Assembly: GCA_965279115.1 (NCBI GenBank)
Contig: OZ257137.1
Location: forward strand, 2,046,001 to 2,110,000
Source: JAEUOS01 sp965279115
Lineage (GTDB): Bacteria; Pseudomonadota; Gammaproteobacteria; Burkholderiales; JAEUOS01
Length of the DNA stretch: 64,000 nucleotides
Reading direction: 5' to 3'
Shown here: one piece after another, positions 34,858-44,418 of the stretch
How the letters are laid out: every line of letters starts with the position of its first letter
Position numbering within the stretch: the first letter of the stretch is position 1
Program-made: the position numbers and the translations under genes
The notes under the pieces: model-generated
What the model saw: the letters and a program-made list of their open reading frames with translations, nothing else
What the model was told of the DNA's origin: nothing
Database searches by the model: none

Positions 34858-36360
34858 ATGCGAACCCGACATTCCCCTGTTGCGCGATCAATGCGCCGGC
34901 TCGTGCTGGCCGCGGCCCTGCCCGGGTTGGCAGGCTGTGCGATGACCCAGGGCCTTTTCACCACGCTCGGCCCGGACTACAAGGCACCCGCGCCGCAGGT
35001 GCAGGCCTGGCAGGCGCCCGGACAACAGGCGGCTGCGCAGGCATTGGCTGCGCATGGCGGCAGCAACGCGGCGCTTACGGCCTGGTGGCAGCAATTCGAA
35101 GATCCGGTACTGACCGACCTGATCGCCGCCGCACAGCGCGCCAGTGCCAGCCTGACCCAGGCCGTGGCGCGCATCGAACGCGCGCGCGCCGACGCGATCG
35201 CGGCCAACGCGATGAGCAACCCTTCACTGGACGCCACAGCCGGGGCCAACCGCTCGGCCTTCAGCTTCGGTGGCCCGGCGGTGCTGCGTTCGCAGGCCAG
35301 CGTGGGCCTGCAAAGCAGCTGGGAGATCGACCTCTTCGGCGGCGCGGCGCGCCAGCGCGAATCTGCCCGCGCCCAGCTCGACGCCAACGTCGCCTCCTGG
35401 CACGACGCGCGGGTGGCGCTGGCTGCGGAGGTGGCCAACGCCTATGCCAACTACCGGCTGTGCGAGTTCCAGGTGGAACTGGCGCGCGCCGACGGCGCTT
35501 CGCGCAATGAAACCGCGCGCCTGACCGCGATCACCGCCGGCGCCGGCCTGCAGTCACCGGCCAATGCCGCGCTCGCCCGCGCGAGTGCCGCCGACGGCGC
35601 GGCCAACCTGCTGCAAAAACAGGCGCAATGCGAAATCGACATCAAGGGCCTGGTCTCCCTGACCGCCCTGGAGGAGCCGGCGCTGCGCGCGCGGCTGGCG
35701 CGCCCTGCCGGCGTGGCGCCGAAGCTGCCGAAGCCGGCGCGCTTTGCCGTTGACGCGGTCCCGGCGCGCCTCCTGGCGCAACGCCCTGACGTCGCCGCCG
35801 CCGAGCGTGAACTTGCCGCAGCCAGTGCCGATATCGGCGTGGCCGAAGCGGACCGCTACCCGCGCCTTTCGCTCGCCGGCAACGTCACGCCCACCCGCTC
35901 GCGCCTGGACGGCAGCCCCACCATCAGCGTGACCACCTGGTCGATCGGCCCTTCGTTGACCTTGCCGCTGCTCGATGGCGGCCGGCGCGTCGCCAACGCC
36001 GACGCCGCGCGCGCCCAATACGCGGCCGCCGAGGCCGCCTATCGCGGCCGCGTGCGCAACGCCGTGCGCGAAGTCGAGGAGGCGATGGTCAGGCTGGCCA
36101 GCGTATCGGAGCGCATGAAGGACACGCTCGCGGCGGCCGCCGGCTACCGCCAAAGCCTGGAAGGCGCGCGCACCCGCCAGCAAGCCGGCCTGGGCAGCCT
36201 GATCGAACTCGAAGACGCACGCCGCACCGCCTACGCCGCCGACGCCGCCGTTGTCGCACTTGAATACGAAGGCGTTTCCGCCTGGATCTCGCTCTACCGC
36301 GCCGCCGGCGGCGGCTGGGACGGCGCCCTCGACATCAACGCTGCTCGCAGCAAGCCCTGA
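34858..36360 (+). CDS. RND efflux outer-membrane lipoprotein (NodT/OprM family)
   Basis: Outer-membrane channel protein of about 500 residues. The signal peptide ends in a lipobox (LAGC), so it is a lipoprotein. Two repeats of the OEP domain are present, with segments such as SWEIDLFGGAARQRESARAQ and PALRARLA. I choose the ATG at 34858 because GAGGA precedes it at the right distance; an in-frame ATG at 34843 overlaps the TetR stop. It completes the tripartite pump and ends one base into the next gene start. Confidence 0.9.
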   Translation: MRTRHSPVARSMRRLVLAAALPGLAGCAMTQGLFTTLGPDYKAPAPQVQAWQAPGQQAAAQALAAHGGSNAALTAWWQQFEDPVLTDLIAAAQRASASLTQAVARIERARADAIAANAMSNPSLDATAGANRSAFSFGGPAVLRSQASVGLQSSWEIDLFGGAARQRESARAQLDANVASWHDARVALAAEVANAYANYRLCEFQVELARADGASRNETARLTAITAGAGLQSPANAALARASAADGAANLLQKQAQCEIDIKGLVSLTALEEPALRARLARPAGVAPKLPKPARFAVDAVPARLLAQRPDVAAAERELAAASADIGVAEADRYPRLSLAGNVTPTRSRLDGSPTISVTTWSIGPSLTLPLLDGGRRVANADAARAQYAAAEAAYRGRVRNAVREVEEAMVRLASVSERMKDTLAAAAGYRQSLEGARTRQQAGLGSLIELEDARRTAYAADAAVVALEYEGVSAWISLYRAAGGGWDGALDINAARSKP

Positions 36361-37493
36361 TGGACAAGCACACCATGAAGCCCATGTTCAAGATATTCAC
36401 CCTGTGCGCAGCACTCTGCGCCACGACTATTGCCGCAGGCAGCAACGCGCAAGACAAGGCCGCCGACAAATCCGCCGCCAAGCCGGCTGCCGCGATCAAG
36501 CCGGCGCTGACCGTCACACTGGCGCAGCCGCAAAACCGCGCCGTGCCGCTGCGTCTTTCGGCCAACGGCTCGGTGACGGCCTGGCAAGAAGCCATCCTCG
36601 GCGCCGAGGCCAACGGCCTGCGCCTGAAGGAAGTGCGCGCCCAGGTGGGCGACGTGGTCAGGAGCGGCCAGGTGCTGGCGGTCTTCGCCGCGGAGACAGT
36701 GGAAGCCGAGTTCGCGCAGGCGCGCGCCCAGGTGGCGGAAGCCGAAGCCACGCTGGCCGAGGCGCGCGCCAACGCCGAACGCGCGCAATCCATCGCCGCC
36801 AGCGGCGCTCTCTCCGCACAGCAGGTGGCGCAGTACGCCACCGCCGAGAAAACCGCGCAGGCGCGACTGGAACTCGCGCGCGCCCAGCAGGCGGCGCAGC
36901 AACTACGCCTGGCGCACACCCGCGTGATCGCCAGCGACGACGGCATCATCTCCGCGCGCAACGCCACCGTGGGCGCGGTAGTGCCACAGGGGCAGGAACT
37001 GTTCCGGCTGATCCGCAAGAGCAGGCTCGAATGGCGCGGCGAAGTCACAGCAAGCGAGATCGGCAAGCTCAAGCCCGGACTCGCTGTGACCGTCAGCGCC
37101 ACCGGCGTGGGCAGCATCGAAGGCCGCGTGCGCGTGATCGCGCCGACGGTGGACGCCGCCACTCGTAACGCACTGGTGTATGTGGACCTGCCGGAGGCGA
37201 TGAAGCGCGGCTTCAAGCCCGGCATGTTCGCGCGCGGCGAATTCGGCCTTGGCGAATCCAGCGGACTTACCGTGCCGCAGGATGCGGTGGTGATGCGCGA
37301 CGGCTTCGCCTATGTGTACCGTGCCGCGCCCGTCCAGGGCGACACGACAAGAGTCACGCGCGTGAAGGTGGAGCTCGGCCAGCGCGTCGACGGCGCGGTG
37401 GAGGTGCTGAAGGGTCTCACCGCGGCTGACCGGGTGGTCGCCTCCGGCGTGGCCTTCCTGGCCGATGGCGACACCGTCAAGGTGGTGAAATGA
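36360..37493 (+). CDS. RND efflux periplasmic adaptor (membrane fusion protein)
   Basis: Periplasmic adaptor of 377 residues that links pump and channel. A Sec signal (CAALCATTIAAGSNAQ) is followed by the biotinyl-lipoyl half-motifs around GLRLKEVRAQVGDVVRSGQV and VPQGQELFRLIRKSRLEWRG, with a coiled-coil hairpin between them (EAEFAQARAQVAEAEATLAE region). A basic C-terminal barrel completes it. The ATG shares its first base with the stop of the upstream gene and the 3' end overlaps the pump gene by four bases. Confidence 0.92.
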   Translation: MDKHTMKPMFKIFTLCAALCATTIAAGSNAQDKAADKSAAKPAAAIKPALTVTLAQPQNRAVPLRLSANGSVTAWQEAILGAEANGLRLKEVRAQVGDVVRSGQVLAVFAAETVEAEFAQARAQVAEAEATLAEARANAERAQSIAASGALSAQQVAQYATAEKTAQARLELARAQQAAQQLRLAHTRVIASDDGIISARNATVGAVVPQGQELFRLIRKSRLEWRGEVTASEIGKLKPGLAVTVSATGVGSIEGRVRVIAPTVDAATRNALVYVDLPEAMKRGFKPGMFARGEFGLGESSGLTVPQDAVVMRDGFAYVYRAAPVQGDTTRVTRVKVELGQRVDGAVEVLKGLTAADRVVASGVAFLADGDTVKVVK

Positions 37494-40400
37494 ACGTCTC
37501 GGCCTGGTGCATCCGGAACCCGGTTCCGGCGCTGATGTTCTTCGTCCTCCTGACCTTCGGCGGGATGCTGTCCTTCTCTGCCATGAAGGTGCAGAACTTC
37601 CCCGACCTGGACCTGCCGACCATCAACGTCAGCGCGTCCCTGCCCGGCGCCTCGCCCTCGCAGCTGGAAACCGACGTGGCGCGCAAGATCGAGAATTCCA
37701 TCGCCACCCTGCAGGGACTCAAGCACATCTACACCAAGGTGCAGGACGGCGCGGTCACCATCACCGCCGAATTCCGGCTCGAGAAGCCGGTGCAGGAGGC
37801 GCTTGACGACGTGCGCTCGGCCGTATCGCGCGTGCGGGCCGACCTGCCGGGCGACGTGCGCGACCCGATTGTCACCAAGCTGGATTTGGCCGGCAGCCCG
37901 GTGCTGGCCTACGCGGTCGCATCCGACCGGCTCGACGAGGAAGGGCTGTCCTGGTTCGTCGAGGACACCATTGCCAAGCGCCTGTTGCTGGTGCGCGGCG
38001 TCGGCGCGGTCAGTCGCGTCGGCGGCGTGACCCGCGAAGTCGCCATCGCGCTGGACCCGGCACGCCTCGCTTCCTTCGGCATCACCGCCGGCGAGGTCTC
38101 GCACCAGTTGCGCCAGATCCAGCAGGAAGCCGGAGGCGGACGGGTCGACATCGGCACCGCCGAGCAGGCGGTGCGCACGCTCGGCAATGTGGGCACCGCC
38201 GATGAACTCGGCCGCATCGAACTGTCGCTTTCCGGCGGGCGCCGCGTGCGCCTGGACCAGATCGCCAGGGTCACCGACAGCATTGCGGAAACGCGCTCGC
38301 TGGCGCTCCTGAACGGCAAGCCGGTAGTCGGTTTCGAGGTCACGCGCAGCCGCGGCGCCTCCGAGGTGGAAGTCGGCGCCGGCGTGCGTGCCGCACTGGC
38401 GGAACTGTCGGCGGCGCATCCGCACATGAAGCTCACCGAGGCCTTCGACTTCGTCTCGCCGGTGGACGAGGAGTTCCACGGCTCGCTGATGCTGCTCTAC
38501 GAGGGCGCGATCCTGGCGGTGATCGTGGTGTGGCTGTTCCTGCGCGACTGGCGCGCCACCTTCGTTTCCGCCGTGGCGCTGCCGCTTTCGGTGATACCGG
38601 CCTTCATCGGCATGCACTACCTGGGCTTTTCGCTCAACGTGGTGACACTCCTGGCGCTCTCGCTGGTGGTGGGCATTCTGGTGGACGACGCCATCGTGGA
38701 GGTGGAGAACATCGTGCGCCACCTGCGCATGGGCAAGACGCCCTTCCAGGCGGCCATGGAGGCGGCCGACGAAATCGGGCTGGCGGTGATCGCCACCACC
38801 TTCACGCTGATCGCGGTATTCCTGCCCACCGCCTTCATGAGCGGCATTGCCGGCAAGTTCTTCAAGCAGTTCGGCTGGACCGCCTCGCTGGCGGTGTTCG
38901 CCTCGCTGGTGGTGGCGCGCATGTTGACGCCGATGATGGCGGCCTACATCATGAAGGCGGCGGACGATCATGTGCAGAAGGACGGCCGGGTAATGCGCGC
39001 CTACATGGCCACGACCGCCTGGTGCCTGAAGTACCGCTGGGTCACCATCGGCGCGGCGCTGGCGTTCTTTGTCGGCTCGGTGATGCTGATCCCGCTGTTG
39101 CCGACCGGCTTCATCCCGCCGGATGACAACTCGCAGACCCAGGTGCATGTGGAATTGCCGCCCGGCGCCACGCTGGCGCAGACCCGCGAAGCAGCGGAGC
39201 GGGCACGTGCGTTGATCACGCCGGTGAAGTATGTCAAGAGTGTCTACACCACCATCGGCGGCGGCGCAGCAGGCGCCGACCCGTTCGCGCCGCAGGGCGC
39301 CTCGGAGGTGCGCAAGGCCACGCTTACCGTGCTGCTGGAGTCGCGCGAGGTGCGCGCCACCAAGAAGCAGGCCACAGAACAAGAATTGCGCGAAGTGATG
39401 GCCGCGTTGCCGGGGGTGCGCACCAAGGTGGGCCTGGGCGCCTCCGGCGAGAAATACGTGCTGGTGCTCACCGGCGACGACCCGCAGGTGTTGGGCGCCG
39501 CCGCGCTGGAAGTCGAGCGCGACCTGCGCACCATCCCCGGCCTGGGCAGCGTGGCCTCCACGGCGGCGCTGATCCGGCCCGAGCTTTCGATCAGGCCCGA
39601 TTTCGCGCGCGCCGCCGACCTCGGCGTGACCACCGCCGCCATCGGCGAGGCGCTGCGCATCGCCACCATCGGCGACTACGACGTGGCGCTGCCCAAGCTC
39701 AACCTGCCGCAACGCCAGGTGCCGGTGATGGTCAAGCTCGACGACGCGGCCCGCAAGGATCTGCGCGTGCTCGAGCGGCTTTCAATTCCCTCGACCAAGC
39801 CGGAAGTGGGCTCGGTGATGCTGGGCCAGGTGGCGACGCTGCAAATGGGCAGCGGCCCGGCGCTGATCGACCGCTACGACCGGGCGCGCAACATCAATTT
39901 CGAGATCGAACTCTCCGGCGTGCCCCTGGGCGAGGTGACTGCCGCCGCCAAGGAACTGCCCTCGATCCGCAACCTGCCGGCGGGGGTGAAGCAGATCGAG
40001 ATCGGCGACGCCGAGGTGATGGGCGAACTCTTCGCCAGCTTCGGCCTGGCCATGCTGACCGGCGTGTTGTGCATCTTCATCGTGCTGGTGCTGCTGTTCA
40101 AGGACGTGCTGCAGCCGGTGACCATCCTCGCCGCCTTGCCGCTCTCGCTGGGTGGTGCCTTCGTCGCCCTGCTGGTGACAGGCAAGAGCTTTTCGATGCC
40201 CTCGCTCATCGGCCTGATCATGATGATGGGCGTGGCCACCAAGAACTCCATTCTGCTGGTCGAGTACGCCATCGTCGCGCGGCGTGACGGCAAGAGCCGG
40301 CTGGACGCACTGATGGACGCCTGCCACAAGCGCGCCCGGCCCATCATCATGACCACCATCGCCATGGGCGCGGGCATGCTGCCGATTGCCATCGGCAGCG

Positions 40401-40582
40401 GCGCGGCCGACCCGTCGTTCCGGAGCCCGATGGCGATCGCGGTCATCGGCGGGCTGATCACCTCGACCTTCCTGTCGCTCCTGGTGATCCCGGTGGTGTT
40501 CACCTACATCGACGACCTGGCGCGGCTGATCGGGCGTGGCTTTCGGCGCATGCGCGGCAAGCCTGCCGCGCCGGCTGCCTGA
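37490..40582 (+). CDS. RND-family multidrug/solvent efflux pump, inner-membrane component
   Basis: Proton-driven exporter of 1030 residues with twelve predicted helices and two large periplasmic loops. The canonical pump motif LVVGILVDDAIVEVENIVRH (about residues 394-413) contains the paired Asp residues of the proton relay. The sequence is of the AcrB/MexF kind without a frameshift. It is the third pump gene after the outer-membrane factor and adaptor, under TetR control. Substrates are unknown but likely hydrophobic compounds. Confidence 0.95.
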   Translation: MNVSAWCIRNPVPALMFFVLLTFGGMLSFSAMKVQNFPDLDLPTINVSASLPGASPSQLETDVARKIENSIATLQGLKHIYTKVQDGAVTITAEFRLEKPVQEALDDVRSAVSRVRADLPGDVRDPIVTKLDLAGSPVLAYAVASDRLDEEGLSWFVEDTIAKRLLLVRGVGAVSRVGGVTREVAIALDPARLASFGITAGEVSHQLRQIQQEAGGGRVDIGTAEQAVRTLGNVGTADELGRIELSLSGGRRVRLDQIARVTDSIAETRSLALLNGKPVVGFEVTRSRGASEVEVGAGVRAALAELSAAHPHMKLTEAFDFVSPVDEEFHGSLMLLYEGAILAVIVVWLFLRDWRATFVSAVALPLSVIPAFIGMHYLGFSLNVVTLLALSLVVGILVDDAIVEVENIVRHLRMGKTPFQAAMEAADEIGLAVIATTFTLIAVFLPTAFMSGIAGKFFKQFGWTASLAVFASLVVARMLTPMMAAYIMKAADDHVQKDGRVMRAYMATTAWCLKYRWVTIGAALAFFVGSVMLIPLLPTGFIPPDDNSQTQVHVELPPGATLAQTREAAERARALITPVKYVKSVYTTIGGGAAGADPFAPQGASEVRKATLTVLLESREVRATKKQATEQELREVMAALPGVRTKVGLGASGEKYVLVLTGDDPQVLGAAALEVERDLRTIPGLGSVASTAALIRPELSIRPDFARAADLGVTTAAIGEALRIATIGDYDVALPKLNLPQRQVPVMVKLDDAARKDLRVLERLSIPSTKPEVGSVMLGQVATLQMGSGPALIDRYDRARNINFEIELSGVPLGEVTAAAKELPSIRNLPAGVKQIEIGDAEVMGELFASFGLAMLTGVLCIFIVLVLLFKDVLQPVTILAALPLSLGGAFVALLVTGKSFSMPSLIGLIMMMGVATKNSILLVEYAIVARRDGKSRLDALMDACHKRARPIIMTTIAMGAGMLPIAIGSGAADPSFRSPMAIAVIGGLITSTFLSLLVIPVVFTYIDDLARLIGRGFRRMRGKPAAPAA

Positions 40583-40840
40583 AACCCCCTGAGGGGTGGA
40601 ACACGCAAGGCAGGCGAGGCCGGCCGGGTTTATGTGGGTTTCCGCACAGATGGTCGGCGCAGCGTGATCGTAGTCTCCATTCTGCTTCCAGCCCGCACGC
40701 CGCCTCCTCAATGGCCGCGCCGCCCCCCGGCGTGCGCCTAAGGCGGGGGATGCGACCCGTATGGCGCGGCGAAGCACTGGCGACGGCGCCCGCCATCGAT
40801 GGGTGCCTTGCAGGCCCCAGGGCCGCGGGACGGGAAAATC

Positions 40841-41314
40841 ATGAACCTGCGTCACATCTCCCTACCCGACGGCCCGGAGCGGCTGACCTCACGCGCCGAA
40901 GTCAATGAAAAGGTCATGGCGCTGGTGACACCATGGCTGGGATCGGTGGTTGCCACCGGCAAGCGGTGCCCCCTGGTGCTGCCGGCGGTTTCGCATTTCA
41001 GCGCCAGCGCACAGGCGAGGGACAATACCCTCAAGGTGGATCTGTGGGGTCCGGTGGGGCAATTTCGCGCCGAACGCCCGCACAAGGGAAAGACAGCCCT
41101 GGTGGCCACGCTGGCAGTGGCACCCGACCCGGCCGCTGGTGAACCCCTCTGGTCTTCGCTGCTGCAACAAGGGGGCCTGACCTGGCGCGAACCGCCCGAC
41201 GAGCCATGGTTTGGTGTTTTGCCGGAACCGTCCGGCATGGCGGGCCACCCCAAGGCGGGACGCTGGATAGGCGAGTTTCAGAACAGCATGGCGTTCGCCT
41301 GGCTGGCACTGTGA
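40841..41314 (+). CDS. Hypothetical protein of unknown function
   Basis: A 157-residue protein of no family I recognise. It has no signal or membrane segment and begins MNLRHISLPDGPERLTSRAE. A frame extension to 40799 would use a start with no ribosome site, so I prefer the ATG at 40841. GC-rich third positions and a continuous frame argue for a real gene, but a long open frame on the opposite strand is a competing reading. The gene stands alone, 258 bases after the pump operon and convergent with the HPF-like gene. Confidence 0.55.
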   Translation: MNLRHISLPDGPERLTSRAEVNEKVMALVTPWLGSVVATGKRCPLVLPAVSHFSASAQARDNTLKVDLWGPVGQFRAERPHKGKTALVATLAVAPDPAAGEPLWSSLLQQGGLTWREPPDEPWFGVLPEPSGMAGHPKAGRWIGEFQNSMAFAWLAL

Positions 41315-41324
41315 AACGACAAGC

Positions 41325-41394
41325 CACCACTCAAAGTGGTGCTGAGCCAACCCTGACCTTCGGGCGCGGCTCCGCGTCACACCTTCCGGTTCAG
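41325..41394. repeat. Intergenic hairpins between convergent genes
   Basis: CACCACT-CAA-AGTGGTG (41325-41341) and a longer imperfect hairpin with arms CTGA (41353-41356) and TCAG (41391-41394) and an inner CGCGG-CT-CCGCG lie between the unknown gene and the HPF-like gene. They lack T-runs, so a terminator role is uncertain; an mRNA-stabilising or REP-like element is possible. Confidence 0.35.
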
Positions 41395-41765
41395 GCCAGC
41401 TTTTCCTCGGTGTCATCGGCCGGCGTCGCTCCGGGTTGCACGTGGTGGCGGCGCGGGTCGTGCCTTGAAATCTCCACCCCGATCGAGCGCTTGAGCTTGC
41501 GCACCGCGCCCTCAATGGCCTGATGGGCATTGTCGGCATGCTCCTTCACCACCACCGATGCCAGCCCGGTAAGCCGGGCTTCCAGCGTGCAGTGGATGGC
41601 GCCGACCCCGGCCCTGGCCTGGCCATCCGCATCGGAGAGATGCGCCTCGACCCGCGTCACGCGTTCGGCGAAACGGTCGAGCGCATCCTTGACTACGGTC
41701 TCGAGGTGATCGGCCATCTGGTGACGGCCATCGACGTGCGGATCGGCGTGCAGCAAGACTTGCAT
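41391..41765 (-). CDS. HPF/RaiA-family ribosome-associated protein, short form
   Basis: A 124-residue protein with the sigma-54 modulation/S30AE fold of hibernation-promoting factors. Segments RVEAHLSDADGQA and KEHADNAHQAIEGAVRKLKR match strand and helix regions of the family. The C-terminal dimerisation domain of long HPF is absent and the tail is acidic and disordered (GATPADDTEEKLA). Such proteins bind 30S subunits and help form inactive ribosomes in stationary phase. It is a monocistronic gene away from rpoN, the usual site of the main HPF gene. Confidence 0.85.
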   Translation of the reverse strand: MQVLLHADPHVDGRHQMADHLETVVKDALDRFAERVTRVEAHLSDADGQARAGVGAIHCTLEARLTGLASVVVKEHADNAHQAIEGAVRKLKRSIGVEISRHDPRRHHVQPGATPADDTEEKLA

Positions 41766-41918
41766 GGGATGCCCTTTGTGGCGTGTGCGTCACGGCGACG
41801 CATCAGGAACACGCCAGCCTGCCGCAGACCGGGCGTACTGTCTGCGCTACGGCCCACATAGCGCGGGTGATTGGCGTCGGCTGCGGTATCCAGGCTGCGC
41901 CGGGCACGACGCCAACGG

Positions 41919-42353
41919 CTATCCGGGGACGGCGCTGTCGTCGTGCCTGCCTTCAGTGATGAACACCGTGCCGGTGAAGCTCGATACCGGCTTGCCGTCG
42001 CCGCGCGTGACGTCGATGCGGTAGACCCCGAGGCGCCGCGAACGCGATACCTCGACCGCGCGCGCCGTCAGCAGGTCGCCGGACCGTACCGCCACCTGGT
42101 AGGTGATATGCGCGTCGATGGCTGCGGCTACCGCGCCGTGCGAGTTTGAAGCCAGCCCGAAGGCGGTATCGGCCAGCGTGAAGATCGCGCCGCCGTGGCA
42201 GGTACCGTTGAAGTTGAGGTGCCGGTCGGTCACCTGCATCTGCAAGACGGCAAGCCCGGGGCCGCATTCGATGCAGGTGGACCCGAGAAAACTGGAGTAG
42301 GGGTCGGCCTGGGCCAGGCGCATGACGCGGGCCTTGATGTCGGTGTCTGTCAT
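41919..42353 (-). CDS. PaaI-family thioesterase (hotdog fold)
   Basis: A 144-residue acyl-CoA thioesterase. NFNGTCHGGAIFTLADTAFG is the family active-site segment, where the Asp (in LADTAFG) activates water and the Gly-rich turn holds the thioester. PaaI-type enzymes release phenylacetyl- or hydroxyphenylacetyl-CoA and rescue stalled CoA esters. No phenylacetate genes are adjacent. I start at MTDTDIKARV (42353); the frame is open upstream but overlaps the start region of the next gene. Confidence 0.88.
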   Translation of the reverse strand: MTDTDIKARVMRLAQADPYSSFLGSTCIECGPGLAVLQMQVTDRHLNFNGTCHGGAIFTLADTAFGLASNSHGAVAAAIDAHITYQVAVRSGDLLTARAVEVSRSRRLGVYRIDVTRGDGKPVSSFTGTVFITEGRHDDSAVPG

Positions 42354-42523
42354 GGTGCGCTGTCCGGGTGTTGTGGGTGCAAGGCGTTCATCGAACAAGT
42401 GTACCAACCGGCCACGACGCCACACGACGCTTCAGTTCTTGCCGGCGCGTCCGTAGACCAGACCTGAAGGCGCCGCTTCAGGCGCCCGACTTGCACCGGC
42501 CCCAGGCCGGCGGAGGCCCACCC

Positions 42524-43231
42524 GTGAAGCGACGCCTGATTGCCCTCATGCTTGCCCTGCCGCAACTGGCAGCGGCGCAACCCGGGTTGCAGCCGGGCAC
42601 GATCGCGCCTTCGCCGACGCTGCGACAAGCCTGCGCGGACCGGCTGGAGCCCTCCACCCTGGTGTTCGAGGTTCATCCCGCCCCGCCGGTGATCGGCCAG
42701 AAGCTGGGCCTGGGCGAACTGCGCAAACTGATGTCGGTTTCGCCACAGGACGCCGTGTTCGGCGCCACCGAATTCACCCCCGAAGTGCAGGTGGAATGGA
42801 CCGCGCGCGCCGTGACGGAAAAGGCCACCGGCATGAACTGCGCGCGCATTTCCGCCACCATCCGGGTGGGAATCACGCCGCAGGCGGTGCATATCGCGCG
42901 CGAGATCCCTGCCGGCAGTTGCCCCTACCAGGTGGTGCTGGAACACGAAATGGGCCATGTGCGCATCAACAACGCGCACATGGAACAGGTGGCCGGCATG
43001 ATGAACGAACAGGCGCGCGCGGAATTCGCCGACCGGGCGTGGTACGGCGCGCCGGAGGAGATCAAGTCCGCCATCCGCGACGAACTCTCCCGGGTGTGGA
43101 TTGCCCGCGTCGAAGTGCTGCTGGAGGCGGCAGGCAACCTGCATGCGCAGCACGACGCGGCCGACCGCGACCTTGACGGGCTGGTGGACTGCCTGAACCG
43201 GAAACCTGCGCTCACGGCCAAGCGGAAATAG
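42524..43231 (+). CDS. Exported protein with HEMGH zinc-protease motif, GTG start
   Basis: A 235-residue secreted protein. A Sec signal peptide (RRLIALMLALPQLAAAQ, cleaved near residue 19) precedes a region with HEMGH at 141-145 (VLEHEMGHVRINN), typical of zinc metallopeptidases. A third ligand could be His152. DUF922-type secreted proteases have a similar EHE-GH pattern, but the rest is not clearly related. A GTG at 42524 is the start, with GGAGG seven bases before it. It is divergent from the thioesterase gene. Confidence 0.75.
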   Translation: MKRRLIALMLALPQLAAAQPGLQPGTIAPSPTLRQACADRLEPSTLVFEVHPAPPVIGQKLGLGELRKLMSVSPQDAVFGATEFTPEVQVEWTARAVTEKATGMNCARISATIRVGITPQAVHIAREIPAGSCPYQVVLEHEMGHVRINNAHMEQVAGMMNEQARAEFADRAWYGAPEEIKSAIRDELSRVWIARVEVLLEAAGNLHAQHDAADRDLDGLVDCLNRKPALTAKRK

Positions 43232-43403
43232 TCGTTCACGCGCCTTCCGCGCGCTTGTGCAACGCAACGCCTCCTGCCTGGCGGCAGGTAGCATTTGCGC
43301 ATTCCGGAGCACGCGGCTAATCTGCCTGCCGATTGCCGCTCTCCCGACGATATTCGCCGATTGACGCGGCCCCGCAGGCCATCAACGAGCGAGAACCAGG
43401 CGC

Positions 43404-44414
43404 ATGAAAAAACCATCCGGAATCAAACGCCGCCAATGGCTGGGCATGGCCGCTACAGCACCCTGGGTGATAGGCGGCCTGCCCGCCTGGGCACAGCAGG
43501 GCGACTACCCCAACAAGCCGATCAAGGTGGTGGTGCCCTTCGCCGCCGGTGGCTCGATCGAACTGCTTGGCCGCAATATCGCCGGCAAACTGCAGGCGAA
43601 GATGGGCCAGGCCATCGTGTTTGAAAACCGGCCCGGCGCCAACTCCACCATCGGTACCAACATGGTGGCGCGCGCGCCGGCGGACGGCTACACCCTGCTG
43701 ATGGGGGCTGACTCCGGCATTTCCACCTCGCCCATCCTCAACAAGGCATTGCCCTACGTGCCGGAGCGCGACCTGGTACCGCTTTCACTGCTGTGCCAGC
43801 TCTCGTTCCTGCTGATCGCCAACGCCAACTTCGGCCCCGGCACGCTGCAGGAAGTGATTGCCTATGCCAAGGCCAATCCCGGCAAGGTCACCTACTCCAC
43901 GCCCGGCGTGGGCAGCCAGCACCACATCAAGTTCGAGGCCCTGTCCACGCAACTGGGCATCGAGATGCTGCATGTGCCCTACCAGGGCATCGCCCCGGCG
44001 GTGAATGCGGCGCTGGCGGGCGACGTCAACCTCGCGATGGCCGCCCTGGCGCTGCCGCTGCCGCATGTGCGCACCGGACGTATCAAGGCGATTGCCTTTG
44101 CCAGCAATGCGCGCCATCCGTCGTTGCCCAACGTGCCCACCTTCGCCGAAGCCGGCGTCCCCAACTTCGAGGCGCGCGCCTGGTTCGGCAGCTTTGCGCC
44201 GGCCGGCACGCCGGCGGCGATCGTGCAGACGCTCTCGGCCAATATCTGGGAGGCGGTGTCGAGCAAGGAGTTCAGCGACACCTTCCTGATCCCGCAGGGC
44301 TACGACCCGGTGAACACGGTAGCGCCCGCGCAATTCGCGGCCTTCCTGCGCGAGGACCGCAGGAAGTGGGAGGTGGCGATCGGGCAGGTGGATCCGAAGC
44401 GCCTGGCGCCGTAA
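43404..44414 (+). CDS. Bug-family substrate-binding protein
   Basis: Periplasmic receptor of 336 residues. The signal has a twin-arginine flavour (KRRQWLGMAATAPW, cleavage near AWAQQ), unusual for Bug proteins, most of which use Sec. Mature landmarks are KPIKVVVPFAAGGSIELLGR and VPYQGIAPAVNAALAG. No enzymes or channel genes adjoin it; it is convergent with glmS by four bases. Its ligand is unknown. Confidence 0.92.
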   Translation: MKKPSGIKRRQWLGMAATAPWVIGGLPAWAQQGDYPNKPIKVVVPFAAGGSIELLGRNIAGKLQAKMGQAIVFENRPGANSTIGTNMVARAPADGYTLLMGADSGISTSPILNKALPYVPERDLVPLSLLCQLSFLLIANANFGPGTLQEVIAYAKANPGKVTYSTPGVGSQHHIKFEALSTQLGIEMLHVPYQGIAPAVNAALAGDVNLAMAALALPLPHVRTGRIKAIAFASNARHPSLPNVPTFAEAGVPNFEARAWFGSFAPAGTPAAIVQTLSANIWEAVSSKEFSDTFLIPQGYDPVNTVAPAQFAAFLREDRRKWEVAIGQVDPKRLAP

Positions 44415-44418
44415 GGCG

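Noticed and set aside
37310..39712. Long open frame opposite the RND pump gene
   Set aside because: It is antisense to strongly conserved pump sequence and has low-complexity His/Arg/Gly-rich composition typical of GC-rich shadow frames.
40889..41539. Minus-strand frame opposite the unknown gene at 40841
   Set aside because: Less protein-like composition than the plus-strand frame and it crosses the hairpin region, although the choice is not certain.
43273..43288. Hairpin CCTGCC-TGGC-GGCAGG
   Set aside because: It has no T-run and may be chance in GC-rich sequence, so I do not call it a terminator.
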